Assembly: GCF_000275845.1 (NCBI RefSeq)
Contig: NW_006766885.1
Span: forward strand, 736,431 to 800,430
Source: Dichomitus squalens LYAD-421 SS1
Taxonomy: Eukaryota > Basidiomycota > Agaricomycetes > Polyporales > Polyporaceae
Reading direction: 5' to 3'
DNA length: 64,000 nt
Part shown: in pieces, positions 1 through 10,989 of the stretch
Layout: the number at the start of each line of letters is the position of its first letter
Position numbering within the stretch: the stretch's first letter is position 1
The notes under the pieces: model-generated
The model's input: only the letters and a program-made list of their open reading frames with translations
Told to the model about the DNA's origin: nothing
Databases searched by the model: none
Position numbers and translations under genes: made by a program

Positions 1-1177
1 TAGCACAGCGAGCAGAGGTGCGCAGGCAGCGGGTGCAGCGAGATCGACGTTTCCGTCCTATGCTAGATTTGTTATACCCAGAAAATCTGTCCAGAAAGTG
101 GATGGAGACGTCGGCAGATCGTTATAGACTTGTTGACCGAGAATAATTGTACACAATGCGCCCAAATCGGAACCAGATCCGGCACGACACGGTTCACTGG
201 CCACCTGGGGTTGCCACTGTAAGCCTTGCGGGACGACTCCGCGTCTCGAGTCATGGAGCTCTCTATCTTTCGAATTGTTAAGCTTTCGCGTCGCTCCTCA
301 GTCCCAGCTCGCGACCCTGATGCGGTCGTGTTGCACCCGCTGCCTGCACACCTCTGCTCGCTGTGCTACATAGTACAGGCGCTTGATCTGACCTTGAATC
401 CAGGTAGGCAGACGCCCGGTAGGCGCACGAGGAAATGAGCGAGCGACAAGAATTGAACACGCCTATCAACGTCTAATTGCGGTGCTATTGATAGCTCCCA
501 GCAGCGTATCGCCCACACATTGTGTTACGAAAGTCTCGTGTCTCATCCTCAGACATACCTCTTACCACTGCAAATAGCCGTACTGCTGGCGACGTAGCGC
601 GTGTACAGTCCGCTTTGCTCGACTCCCACAGCTAGACGCTCAGGCTCTGCGCTAGTGCAAGCTCCATATCTATCACTAGTCTCGTTGCCCGCTCTTCGGG
701 TGCAGTAACGGATGCAGCGCGAACATTCGAGGCTAGAGAATTGACTATGCGCGAGAGAGTGGCAAGAATAGCCACTGGCAAGTTTGCTACTCGGTAACTA
801 AGTAAGTTGCCCCATCCAAAACGCAAACGAACTCATCATAGTCGTAGCTGGACTTTCCGCGTGTACAGGGCTTTGTGCTTCGCGGGCCATGGCGCCAGTC
901 AAGGCTCAAGTTACCCGACAGCACCGGACACGGCACGCCCATAGGCAACCGAGATTTTTCGCCTGATCTTCTGTGTGTGGGGGCGCGTATGTGTCGAGGG
1001 AAAGCATCATGTTCGGGGCTTAGTCTAGCGCGCGGTATGAATGATATGACCTGAATATACAACGGTCTTGTGAGCGACGTTGTGGTGAGAGCAGCTCTCG
1101 ACGTGCTACTCGTCTGCTCGGCGCCGGAATCTTGTCGTCTCTCCGCCACAATCTTCCCCTCTGAGGCTACCGCAACC
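1..1177. other. Left-edge intergenic stretch, no gene recognised
   Basis: Both strands hold only short open frames with no recognisable motif and no chain of plausible exons. The last few hundred bases must contain the promoter and 5' UTR of the permease that starts at 1178. No tRNA-like or repeat structure was seen. Confidence 0.5.
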
Positions 1178-3594
1178 ATGTCCGTCGAAAACGAGAAAGA
1201 AGGGTCGCTCACCGTCAGGAAGGCCCCAGAGTCCGTTTCGTCAGACTTTGAAGGGGAAGCAGGTCAAAATGTCCTCCGCCGAAAGATGAAAAACCGACAT
1301 ATTGCCATGATCAGGCAAGTAGAGCCACATACCATTACGGTGCATATACTCATCGGTTCGATTATTCCCCAGCATTGGAGGTAAGAGCGTTGTTTTCTTT
1401 ATAGTATCTCCAGCTCACCCATGACACCACAATAGGCATCATTGGCACTGGTCTATTCCTCGGCACGGCAAGTGCGTTGCAAAGTGGTGGGCCTGTCGGC
1501 ATGCTGCTTGGATACATTGTCGTCGGGTCTTTATGCTACACAGTCATGGTGAGCAGTCAAATATCCAGCATAGCAGCCCGCTAAGGCCATGTCAATAGGT
1601 TTCTCTGGGAGAGATGGCAGCGTTCCTGCCTGTACCTGGAGGACACCTCACATTCGCGGAACGATTCGTGGACCCGGCCCTGTCATTCTCTCTGGGCTGG
1701 CTATACTGTACGTCTTGTGTCATTTTTCAAGCGGTGACTTCCTATACATGGGTACGTAGGGTACAACTGGACGATTATCCTCCCGGCGGAGCTAAGCGCT
1801 GCATCTGTCGTAATCAGTTACTGGTATGCTGCATCTCTAGAATTCGCCAAGCCCATTGTGCAAAGACACCCTTTTTCAGGAACAAGACAGTGAATCCTGC
1901 CGTCTGGATTACGATGTGCCTCATAGTCGTGCTATTGATCAACGTCTTCGGCGTCGGTAGGCCCACGTCGTACTTCCTCTGCTGCTCGAAACATCAATAT
2001 ACACATCAGGTGTATACGGGGAGGCCGAGTTCATCTTCGCATCCATAAAGGTCATCACCATCACTGGGTTGATCATCCTCGGTATTGTCCTCGACTTGGG
2101 TGGTGGCCCCAGTCACGACCGCATTGGCTTCCGGTACTGGAGAAATCCTGGGCCGTTCGTGCAGTTCGATGGCATTTCGGGGATCAAAGGACAGTCCCTT
2201 GGATTCGTTGCTGTCATGTTGCAAGCAGCGTTCTCGTTCATAGGAACGGAGGTCGTGGCGGTAAGCTTCAGCGATACCTAGCCAGCATGCACTAATCAAA
2301 CTCGCTATCCGAAGATCGCTGGGGCAGAGGTCAAGAACCCACTGAGAAGCATTCCAAAAGCCATTCGCAATGTCTACATCAGGCTGCTCTTGTTCTATGT
2401 CGGCGGTGTTGCTATCATCGGCCTATTGGTTCCATCAACCGACGAGAGGCTGAACATCGCCGACGGAACAGCGGCCGCTTCACCATTTGTAATTGCCATA
2501 AACAACGCTGGAATCAAGGTTCTTCCCTCAGTGCGATTTGACCTTTCCGCTGACACCATCAGTTTGCCTTGCTGATGCACGGGTTGCTTACAGATTATCA
2601 ACGCGGTCATCCTCACGTCGGCATGGTCTGCAGGAAACAGTCAGCTATACGTCAGTTCCCGTGCACTCTGTGAGTAGGTTTCCCCGTCTATGTACGAGCG
2701 CATCGCCGACTAGCATTACGGAATTTAGACGGTCTGGCGTTGAACGGCAATGCCCCAAAAATCTTCTTGAAGGTTACTCATTACGGCCTACCGTGGGTAG
2801 CATTGTGTACGTCCGCCTCCTTCGCTTTGCTGGCGTACATGGGTATCCAAAGCGGTAGTGGGAAGGTTTTCGGCTGGTTTGCGAACATGTGAGGAGTCGC
2901 GAGATATTGGTGCGCATATAAGCTGATCCTTCCCTCAGGTGCGCTGTGGCAGGCCTCTCCAGTTGGCTCGGAATTGCGATCACCTATCTGCGATTTTACC
3001 GCGGTCTTCTGGTTCGAGGCATTGACCGGAAGAGACTACCCTACCGCTCGCCTTTCCAACCGTTTACCGCATGGTACGCTGCCGTCGGTTGTGCTGTGGT
3101 CATCTTAGTAAGTGCATCATGCCCAATTCCCTTATTCCCTTATGGCGGTTCAGGCTATTCATGTTCTGCGCCAATCGTTATCAAATTCAGTTCAGTGGAT
3201 GGTCTGTCTTTCTCAAGGGACATTGGCGCACCGACACGTTTGTGACAAACTACTTCCCAATTGCTGCGTTCTGCGTGCTATATGCCGGCGCAAAGCTGTG
3301 GACGCGCATACCCTTCATGCCGTATGCCGAGATGGACTTCAAGTCAGGGCTTCAAGAAGTATTGGACGCGTCGTACGTGGCTTGGAACGATTGCCAAGGC
3401 GCTTACTTACATATCCTCATTACAGCTACGAAGAGCCCAAACCACGCAATTGGATCGAGCGCTTCTGGCAATGGCTAGTACGTGTGACCGATGCTACTGC
3501 CCCTGGATATTTTTCGCTGATAGAAGCGGCGCACAATGACGCAGACGTGAGGGCTTACAGTGTCAGGACATATCACCATTCCTGGTCACGGTGA
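1178..3594 (+). CDS. Amino acid permease, AAT (YAT) family, about 10 introns
   Basis: Plasma-membrane proton symporter for amino acids (APC superfamily). The ATG at 1178 sits in a good context (CAACCATGTCC). The hydrophilic N terminus runs into the family motif MISIGGIIGTGLFLG, rebuilt from exon 1 (1178-1314), an 8-base exon (1373-1380) and exon 3 (1436-1548). Further family blocks are VPGGHLTFAERFVDPALSF, the tryptophan-rich YWYNW, VYGEAEFIFASIKVITI, FRYWRNPGPF, EVVAIAGAEVKNPLRSIPKA, SSRALYGLALNGNAPKIF and, near the end, the FWQWL typical of the family tail. Roughly twelve membrane segments are expected. The first intron (1315-1372) uses a GC donor. The 3' end is uncertain: reading on gives the stop at 3592-3594, while splicing a possible 46-base intron after the CTA codon near 3480 would stop at 3548-3550. 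Substrate cannot be read from sequence; the nearby homocysteine methyltransferase makes S-methylmethionine or S-adenosylmethionine a candidate. Confidence 0.9.
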
Positions 3595-3811
3595 AGTGAC
3601 CGAGTGTCTTCTGCAATAATTACGAGTCCATGTAAACGATACCAGACATGTTCAAATATCGTGTACACCACTTGGAAACAAATCACAATGTCGTTATCTA
3701 CTTGTACAGTTTCCTGATTCATTTTCGTCCTTCTTGATTGTGTAGACAGTCAACACCACGCGGGCCAATGGTTCATATAAGTATTTCCGACAGGACGCTT
3801 CAGAGGACTTC

Positions 3812-5335
3812 TCAGAGGGCACCAGCCAAGAGCCACTTGACGCCCTCGATCGTGTCCCGGAATACCTGCTTCGAGATGAAGAGGTGAGGCGCGAAGTAGT
3901 GGAAAGCATGCGGGAGGTCTGGGTACCTGCAAGCGTGGTGAGCAAGCCTGCGAGCACTAGGAGCCTGCAGGTGCAGTCAGGGAAGCGGAAGGAGACGGGC
4001 TGGACGTACATCGTGATCTTGACCTTGACACCGGCCTGCTTGAGAAGCTTCTCGAGGACGACTGCGTCGTCCCGGAGGGGATCGCGCTCGTTGTACTGAA
4101 TGTACGCGGGGGCGACGCCGGCGTGCGAGGGGAAAAAGTAGGGCATGGCGCGTGGGTCGTCGAAACGAGGGGGGTTGTATAGGGCTAGAAGATGGTGAAG
4201 CACGATCGTAGTCAGCTAGATGAGAGCGGAATCTGGAAGGAAAACGAAGGAGGCGCACATGCGTAGAACAGCATCTGATCTTTGGTCAGAGTCGGGTTAG
4301 CACGATTCTCCTCCATGGCGCAGAGCTCTGCCTTGATCCTGTCGATGTAGAGTAGGTTCAGCATAGAGTACAGGCAGGGAGACTGATGATGCGATGATCT
4401 ATTGACGGAGACGTTGGTGCTTACTCTTCTGGGTACGTATCCGGATGGATGATCATCGGCTCACGGGGAACTTGACCTGTGAGCGGGTGGTCCTTGAAGA
4501 ACGGGTGATCCCGAACGACGTGAGCGAGAGTCACTGTCAAGTTGCCCCCTGCGGAGTCGCCGCCGATGATGAAGCCCTTGGACGGGTCGACGTGGATGGA
4601 GGCGGCGTTCTCCACAGTCTGTCCTCGACGGTTAGTCGGTGGCGCAATCACTACTGGCGACTAGGGCAACTCCAATACCCACCCACTTGAGGGCTGCCAG
4701 GCAATCATTGAGGGATACAGGGAACGGATGCTCGGGAGCCAGTCTGCAAACAAGAGGTTAGACGTCAGTCCTAGACGAGCTTTTCTAGGGATCCAGGATA
4801 TCGACTCAACCGGTATTCAACATTGACTGTGACGACCTGGAGCTCGACCGACAAGGTTCGAAGCTGATAGTCATCGAACGACACATCTCCGGCAACCCAA
4901 CCTGTAGACGGACACACAGGATGAGGCCATAGTCCAAGAAGATGTGCCAATCACTTTACCTCCACCATGGAACCAGACTAACACGGGGAACGTCTTCTCC
5001 TTGTCTTCGGAGGTCGGCACGACAACGCGCACGTTAATCTCGCCATTCTCGACTAGTACCTTATGATCTTCAAACGTGTAGGTGGACTCTAGACGAAGTA
5101 TCAAGCATGAGGAATATTTGTCAAGTCGCAGCCGAAAGCAAGTGGAAACGGGGTAAGACTCACCCGGAGGCAGATCCCCTGCGTAGACCGCCTGGAGGTG
5201 GCGAGCCGCCTGTGCCAGCCGCGCTCGCTCCGATAGCAAGTCAGGCTCTGCTGCCGTTGAGTTGTTTGCCTGAGCCGCAGCTGCATGCGCCTGGAGCTCT
5301 GCGAAAGCTGCTGCAAATTCTGGATGCAGGGACAT
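3812..5335 (-). CDS. Alpha/beta hydrolase fold-3 (hormone-sensitive-lipase-like) esterase
   Basis: Probable carboxylesterase or lipase. The product begins MSLHPEFAAAFAELQ (ATG at 5335-5333). Exons give the oxyanion-hole motif HGGGW (the HGG and GW parts are joined across an intron), then VEYRLAPEHPFPVSLND, the nucleophile elbow GDSAGGN, an acid region NERDPLRDDA and the catalytic-histidine region YPDLPHAFHYF, ending WLLAGAL and a TGA at 3814-3812. These are the ordered motifs of Pfam alpha/beta hydrolase 3 (PF07859). The last intron is placed after ACG AT, using a GTACGT donor, because only this keeps the PHAF histidine in frame. No signal peptide is obvious, so a cytosolic enzyme is likely. 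It lies between the permease (convergent) and the homocysteine methyltransferase (divergent). Substrate is unknown. Confidence 0.85.
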
Positions 5336-5801
5336 GTTGTACTGATAGCGATCGCTAAGGGTGACTAAGGAGACCTTAGGATCTTCCTGAAAGGTGAGTT
5401 ATATATGGGTGGCCGGAGGGGCACGGGGCACGGGGCACGGTCTCGCGGGTGCATTGGCCTGATCAGAGAGGTTTGCAACTGGGCGTAACATGCTACGTAG
5501 CCACGCACGCAGGCAGTTGCGTGCTCGCTTTTGCAGTTACGATACAAATATGCAGTCCTGTAATTGCAGGGGTGAAACATTCGAATTCGTAAGCAGGGCT
5601 TGTACGCTCGAAGATATTCGTCGGGAAAGTAGTACTTGCTTATATGTGGTAGAGTTCAGCCTTGTAGCAGGGATCGTCATCACGATTACGCGATCGATTA
5701 CACCACTGGCGGTATGCCTGTGCGCGCGAGACACGATAACCTCAACCGCTGTAGACTTCGTTGTGCCTCTTGCTCCTCCTTGTCCTTACTCAGCCTCAGC
5801 T
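5336..5801. promoter_or_regulatory. Divergent intergenic promoter region with a 7-base triplicate repeat
   Basis: This 466-base spacer separates the start codons of the esterase (minus) and the homocysteine methyltransferase (plus), so it must carry both promoters. It holds a small tandem repeat, ggggcac three times, around 5418-5440. No defined factor site is claimed. Confidence 0.45.
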
Positions 5802-7097
5802 ATGGCAACGCTCCCCGCGCCCCCACTCCTCCTCTTAGATGGCGGTCTGGTAAATGAGAGAAACTCGTTATGCTCGCTCTTGACATGACATCACTGTCCG
5901 TCCAGGGCACGACGCTCGAAGATGTTTTCCGCCAGAAGCTCGGTTATCCGTTATGGTCTGCTACTCCAGTTGACAAAGACCCCGAGGCAATCATCTCCGC
6001 GCATCTAGCATTCCTGCGCGCGGGGGTGGATGTCATCACCACATCCACGTGGGTTCGACCTCTCTCATTCAGGAGACAAACAGAAAAGAAAATAACACCG
6101 CAATAGGTATCAAGCAGCATATCGCACGTACGAGATAGCAGGATACTCGCGCGAAGACGCGAAACGCCTCATGCTTGAAGCAGTCAAATTAGCAATCGAG
6201 GCCAAGCGGCGGTACCTCCAGGAGATAGGACAAAACGGTGGGACCGACGCGGAGCCATCGCGGAGGGTGAAGATTGCTCTATCCCTGGGTCCGTATGGAG
6301 GCACTCTCTCTCCGGCACAAGAGTTCAACGGATTCTATCCTCCGCCTTTCGGACCAGCTTCTTCGGGCGCCTTCGAGTCGAACGTATTCAGCGACACCGA
6401 GGAAGGGCTAAAGCAGCTGAGCATGGCGATAGAAGCCCTGGAAGAGTTCCACTACGAACGGCTGGAAGTATTCGCCGAAAACAGGGAGGTGTGGGATGAG
6501 ATAGATTTCGTCGCCTTCGAGACGGTACCCCTACGCAGGGAGATCACAGGAATAAGGCGAGCGGTAGCCAAACTACAGAAGACGAAAGGGCTGGAGCAAG
6601 TGGCACGATCCGGCGCGTCTGAAGTGAACACGATGAAGCGATGGTGGATCAGCACCGTATACCCCGACGGACGTTATCCAGAAATGAAACCTGGGGGAGG
6701 ACAGGCGACCGTTGCCGAGGTCGCGGAAGCTGCCTTGCTCGGTGAGGACGAGCGGCTAAGTGTCCCGTGGGGGTTCGGAATCAACTGCACCAGTCCAGAA
6801 TTTCTACCGCCGCTGCTACAGGAGGCACGAGACGTGGCGAGGCGGTCCTGGGAGTTGCACGGAGTGAAACCATGGCTGGTTTTGTATCCGAACGGCGGCG
6901 ACGTTTACAACCCAGAGACGCATTCTTGGCTGGGGCAGAGGGAGGGCGTGTCTGGATGGGCGACGCACCTATGCGCTGCGGTGATGGACAACGCTCGGGA
7001 CGGAGTATGGGGAGGAATCGCTGTAGGAGGATGCTGCAAGACTGGACCTGACGAGATATCAGAGCTGAGGAACGAGTTGCGCAACCAATTCGAGTAG
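5802..7097 (+). CDS. Homocysteine S-methyltransferase (MHT1/SAM4 type)
   Basis: Cytosolic zinc enzyme that transfers a methyl group from S-methylmethionine or S-adenosylmethionine to homocysteine, making methionine. Three exons, 5802-5849, 5906-6048 and 6107-7097, join in frame to 393 residues, close to the family length. The N terminus LLLLDGGLGTTLED is the family start signature with its GGLGTTLE loop, followed by VITTSTYQAAY. The three zinc ligands are visible as the cysteine in GINCTSPE and the pair in GGCCKTGP near the C terminus. SLGPYGG and YPNGGDVYNP are further conserved blocks. Both introns are short GT-AG. The stop is TAG at 7095-7097. It shares its upstream region with the minus-strand esterase; the AAT permease one gene away may import its methyl donor. 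Confidence 0.95.
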
Positions 7098-7415
7098 CAG
7101 CATAAGAATGTATCAGTTTGCATGATGAGAGCTGTATTCAAGATAGTACATTGCAATACAGTTGAGGAATCATGCCGCTGTCGGAGGGTAGTGTCCTGTC
7201 CAGCGCAGGCTTCAGCGAAGTGAGGAAGCGCCGGAAGGGAGTATATACCAAATAGGCACTTCGTTGCGCGGGACCCCGGAGCCGCCTCCGGCCATTGCCG
7301 GGGGCTCGACGAGTGTGCGGGCAGACTATCTGGTCGCCGTGTACCGCAACGCACAAGAGTCGCCCGAAAGACTGCCCGTCGCCCGCGCCGACGTCCTCAA
7401 AACAAACCCACAGCG

Positions 7416-7524
7416 GTGAGTGTTACCTTCATGTTGGTGTGGCGGAAGTACGGGAGGAATGGCCAATGGGATTGGGCTGGATGGCAGGTGCGAGGTTTAG
7501 ATGTTGATAGCCTCCTTCCCCCAG
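7416..7524 (+). other. Leader (5' UTR) intron of the ribosomal protein S0 gene
   Basis: A GTGAGT donor at 7416 and a pyrimidine-rich acceptor (cctccttcccccag) ending at 7524, seven bases before the start codon, define a probable 109-base intron wholly in the leader. Leader introns are common in fungal ribosomal protein genes. This is inferred from signals only. Confidence 0.6.
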
Positions 7525-7531
7525 GTCCGCC

Positions 7532-8088
7532 ATGTCGTCAAAACTCCCCTCCGTCCTCAGTGCCACCGATGAGGAGATCCAGCTTCTCCTCGCGGCTCAG
7601 TCGCACATTGGCAGCAAGAACTGCGACAAGCAGATGCTTCCTTACGTTTGGAAGCGGAGGTCTGACGGTCAGTGAAATCTGAATGCCCTCTGCGGGCAGC
7701 ATGGCTCAAACGCAATTACGTCGCGATGTTCAGGCCCTCACATCATCAATATCGGAAAGACCTGGGAGAAGCTTGTTTTCGCCGCTCGTGTCATCGCTGC
7801 CATCGAAAACCCGAACGATGTCTGTGTAATTTCTGCCCGCCCATACGGTCACCGTGCCGTCCTCAAGTTTGCCGCGAACACCGGCGCGCAGGCGATTGCT
7901 GGCCGTTTCACCCCCGGTAGCTTTACCAATTATATCACCCGCTCGTTCAAGGAGCCCCGTCTCATCGTCGTCACCGACCCCCGCGTTGACCACCAGGCTA
8001 TCCGCGAGGCCTCTTACGTCAACATCCCCGTCATCGCGTTCTGCGACACTGACGCTCCCCTGAAGTTCGTTGACGTCGCGATCCCCAT

Positions 8089-8119
<31 letters not shown>

Positions 8120-8541
8120 GCTTGGTGGCTCCTTGCCCGTGAGGTCCTCCGTCTTCGCGGTACCATCCCCCGCACGTCCGATGGCTGGAACGTCATGGTC
8201 GACATGTTCTTCTATCGGGACCCCGAGGAGGTTGAGAAGCAGCAACAGGAGGAGGCCGCCGCGAAGGCTGCGGCCACTGCCGGCGAGCAGGTTGAGGCGC
8301 CCATCACCGACTGGGACGTCACCTCTGCTCCTCAAGCGGGTGGTATTAACCCCGGTTTGGTTGCCGGCGAGGGTGAGTATATCCTTGTAGACTTGTTTCA
8401 AGATGGTACTGACGGGGTTGACACGAAGGTGGCCTCGATTGGTCTGCGGAGCCCGCTGCCGCTGGTCCCACTGACTGGTCAGCAGAGCCTGCTGCTACCG
8501 GATGGGGTGCGGAGCCTGCGGGTACTGGTGGTTGGGAATAA
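7532..8541 (+). CDS. RPS0: 40S ribosomal protein S0 (uS2, RPSA/laminin-receptor family)
   Basis: Structural protein of the small ribosomal subunit, needed for 18S rRNA maturation and 40S export. Coding exons 7532-7667, 7734-8372 and 8429-8541 join to 295 residues. The uS2 signatures are clear: [18 protein letters not shown], the [18 protein letters not shown] block, [19 protein letters not shown] and [19 protein letters not shown]. The acidic C terminus carries repeated DWSAEP(A) units ending GGWE, as in other eukaryotic S0/RPSA proteins. The last junction falls inside a glycine codon (GAG G|GT GGC). A leader intron lies just upstream. Confidence 0.97.
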
Positions 8542-8922
8542 ACGTCTTAGGGACTGCTAGTCTTCTGGTGTCGCCACTACTGGTCGCTGTTCAGCAATGC
8601 TGTGTTGTACTCTGGAGTCCATGTCCATGTTGACATGCCCATCCTCACGCCTTTTTATTGACGCAAAACTATGTACAGCGTATGACCAACACGACATGCT
8701 TTTTCACTTGATTCTTGTCTTCTGTCCGACTATCATGCACCGGTAGCCTCTGCATGCGATATTGACGGACAAACGTGTTTGTGTTACATGCGGTGACGAT
8801 TGCAGTCCGCCAAGAGATAGGTACGTCCATTGGATATTACAGGCTGACTTCCTCACTTCTTCCTAGCCCCTTGTAGTCCCAGTATATACTGTAAACGACG
8901 ATATCTACGAGAGTGAAGATAC

Positions 8923-10162
8923 TCACTCCATGCTGCCGACGGGCTCGTCGACGCCCTGCTTCGCCAGCGCTGCGTGGGTAGCCTCAACCTCGTCCTGCAC
9001 GCGCTCGATGGACTTGAAGTACTTGACGGTCTTGACATGGAGCTCGGCGGTGGCGTCCTCGTCGACGACGATGAGCGCCCAGGGGTGCAGCTGGAGCGCG
9101 GAGAGCGTCCAGAGGTGGTTGACGCCCTCCTCGATGGCCTTGGAGAGCGCGAGGGCCTTGCGCTGGCCGGTGACGACGACGACGACCTCGCGCGAGTCGA
9201 GCACGGTCGCGACGCCGACGGTGAGCGCCATGCGCGGGACCGCGGCGACGTCGTTGTTGAAGAAGCGCGCGTTGGCGAGGATGGTGTCGTACGCGAGCGT
9301 CTTGATGCGCGTGCGCGAGGCGAGGGAGGAGCCTGGCGCGGCGGTGCGCGTGGGTGTGAGGTTCGGGTGCAGCAGCAGCAGGGGGAGGCGGAGAAGGGGT
9401 GACTTACCGGGCTCGTTGAACGCGATGTGCCCGTCCTCGCCGATGCCGCCGAGGAAGAGCTCGATGCCGCCGTGCTTCTTGATCTTCTCCTCGTACTCCC
9501 TGCACTCCTTGATGAGATCCTTTGCGTTCCCGTTCAGGATGTTCACCTGGGATGGCGGGATGTCGACTGCGCGCACGCGGGGGAGGGAAGGAGGGGGCTC
9601 GCAGTCAACGTCGGAGCGCGCGCGAAGCGGGGGCGGATGAGAAAGAGAGGTGGGGGGCTACGCACTGTGCGAGAAGAATTCGCGGAACATGAAGGTGTGG
9701 TAGGACTCGGGGTGGTCCTCCGGGAGGCCGACGTACTCGTCCATGTTGAACGTCACGACGTTCTTGAACCTGCCCGTCCGCCCGTCGTCCCGTCAGCAGG
9801 GCCGCGCGCGTGCTGTGCGTGGAGGGCGAGGGGTGAAAAAAAAACACTTACGAGAGCTTGCCCGCCTTGACGAGCCCGATGAGGTGCTTGTACGTCGGGA
9901 TGGGGGACGAGCCCGTCGGGAGGCCGAGGACGAACGGCTTCTCGGGCGTCGGGTTGAACGCGTTTATGCTGCCCGGGGCCGATCAGCCTCGCGAGCTTGC
10001 ACGGCGGACCAACACGGATACATATGGCCACATACCGCTTGGCGATGTAGTTCCCGATGTACTCGCCGACAGCGGCAGGGTCGTCGCGGATGATGAGACC
10101 TGCCCAATGGATGCCAATCAGTACGGTCGCTTGATGAGCCGCGAGGAGGCGGTCGTACGCAT
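8923..10162 (-). CDS. NAG1: Glucosamine-6-phosphate deaminase/isomerase (NagB type)
   Basis: Converts glucosamine-6-phosphate to fructose-6-phosphate and ammonia, the last step of GlcNAc/chitin-sugar use. Joined exons read [20 protein letters not shown], then [20 protein letters not shown] (phosphate-binding loop), [20 protein letters not shown] (catalytic aspartate region), [17 protein letters not shown] (catalytic histidine) and [19 protein letters not shown]. These are the ordered NagB motifs. The initiator exon contributes only ATGC (10162-10159): a GTACGA donor follows, and the next exon starts GT CTC ATC ATC, giving M-R-L-I-I. The TGA at 8925-8923 after GSME is the simplest end; a short further exon cannot be excluded because that stop overlaps a GTGAGT donor-like string. 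It is convergent with the S0 gene. Confidence 0.92.
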
Positions 10163-10989
10163 GGCTGATTAGCTTTCGGGTGGCGGGACAGGGAACTGGA
10201 CGAGCAGCTGGGCTAGCGAGGACAGCGAGCTCGAGGGCGTCGCGACAGCGGATGAAGAGGGGAGGACGGGGAGGGCTGCAGGGCGCAGATAATTAGGTCG
10301 GGGCGTCCGCGATCGACGACAACCTTATGTCGCCCTCGGTGGCCGGATGATAGCACGCGCACTGGGGCGCATACGGCGCGGCTGCTCGGTTCTGGAACCC
10401 AAGTCTCCATATGCCTCCCTGGCCTTCTTCGATAGCCTTCGTGCGCATATCGATCGTCCCCAGCGTGCTCGCGCGGCACCAGAGCTTAGAACGGTGCCCT
10501 GACCGGCGGGGTTGGCGCGTCGAGAGCAACGTGCCCAGAGATGCCATGTGCCAGCCTCGTCCTGAGCAAATCGACATCCAATCCAGTCGCGGGATAGAGC
10601 GAAGAGCTGTGTGCTCGCGCAGCCGCCGCGGCCTGCGCCACTCATCGGGATCAGGCCCACCTTCCTCCGGTCCGACCACCCAGAGCCAAATGACTCCTCT
10701 ACTTACTCACGAAACAGTATTGCAGATCGTGTAGTAGTAGTGTACAGTGATCATATGCACAGACCCAAAGGTATATAACATTACGTATATCGCGCGTATC
10801 CCAAACAACAGCTGGTCAGCCGTCAAACGAACAACAGCAGCACTCGTGGAGAAACATCATCACCGTCGACAGCGTAAGGGGTGTCCCAGGAGAGCATTCA
10901 AGTCGCGCGCACAGAGTTCTGCACGCGCAAGTCGTAACTGTTCATGTCCTAGCGAGCTGCCTCGCTTTCACATCGCATGAGGACGTTCG
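10163..10989. other. Spacer between the NagB start and the kinase stop; no gene supported
   Basis: This holds the NagB promoter and the kinase 3' UTR. A minus-strand open frame near 10293-10679 has no recognisable domain or exon partner and was not called. Confidence 0.5.

Noticed and set aside
8930..9870. Plus-strand open frames over the NagB gene
   Set aside because: They mirror clear NagB exons on the minus strand and have no motifs of their own.
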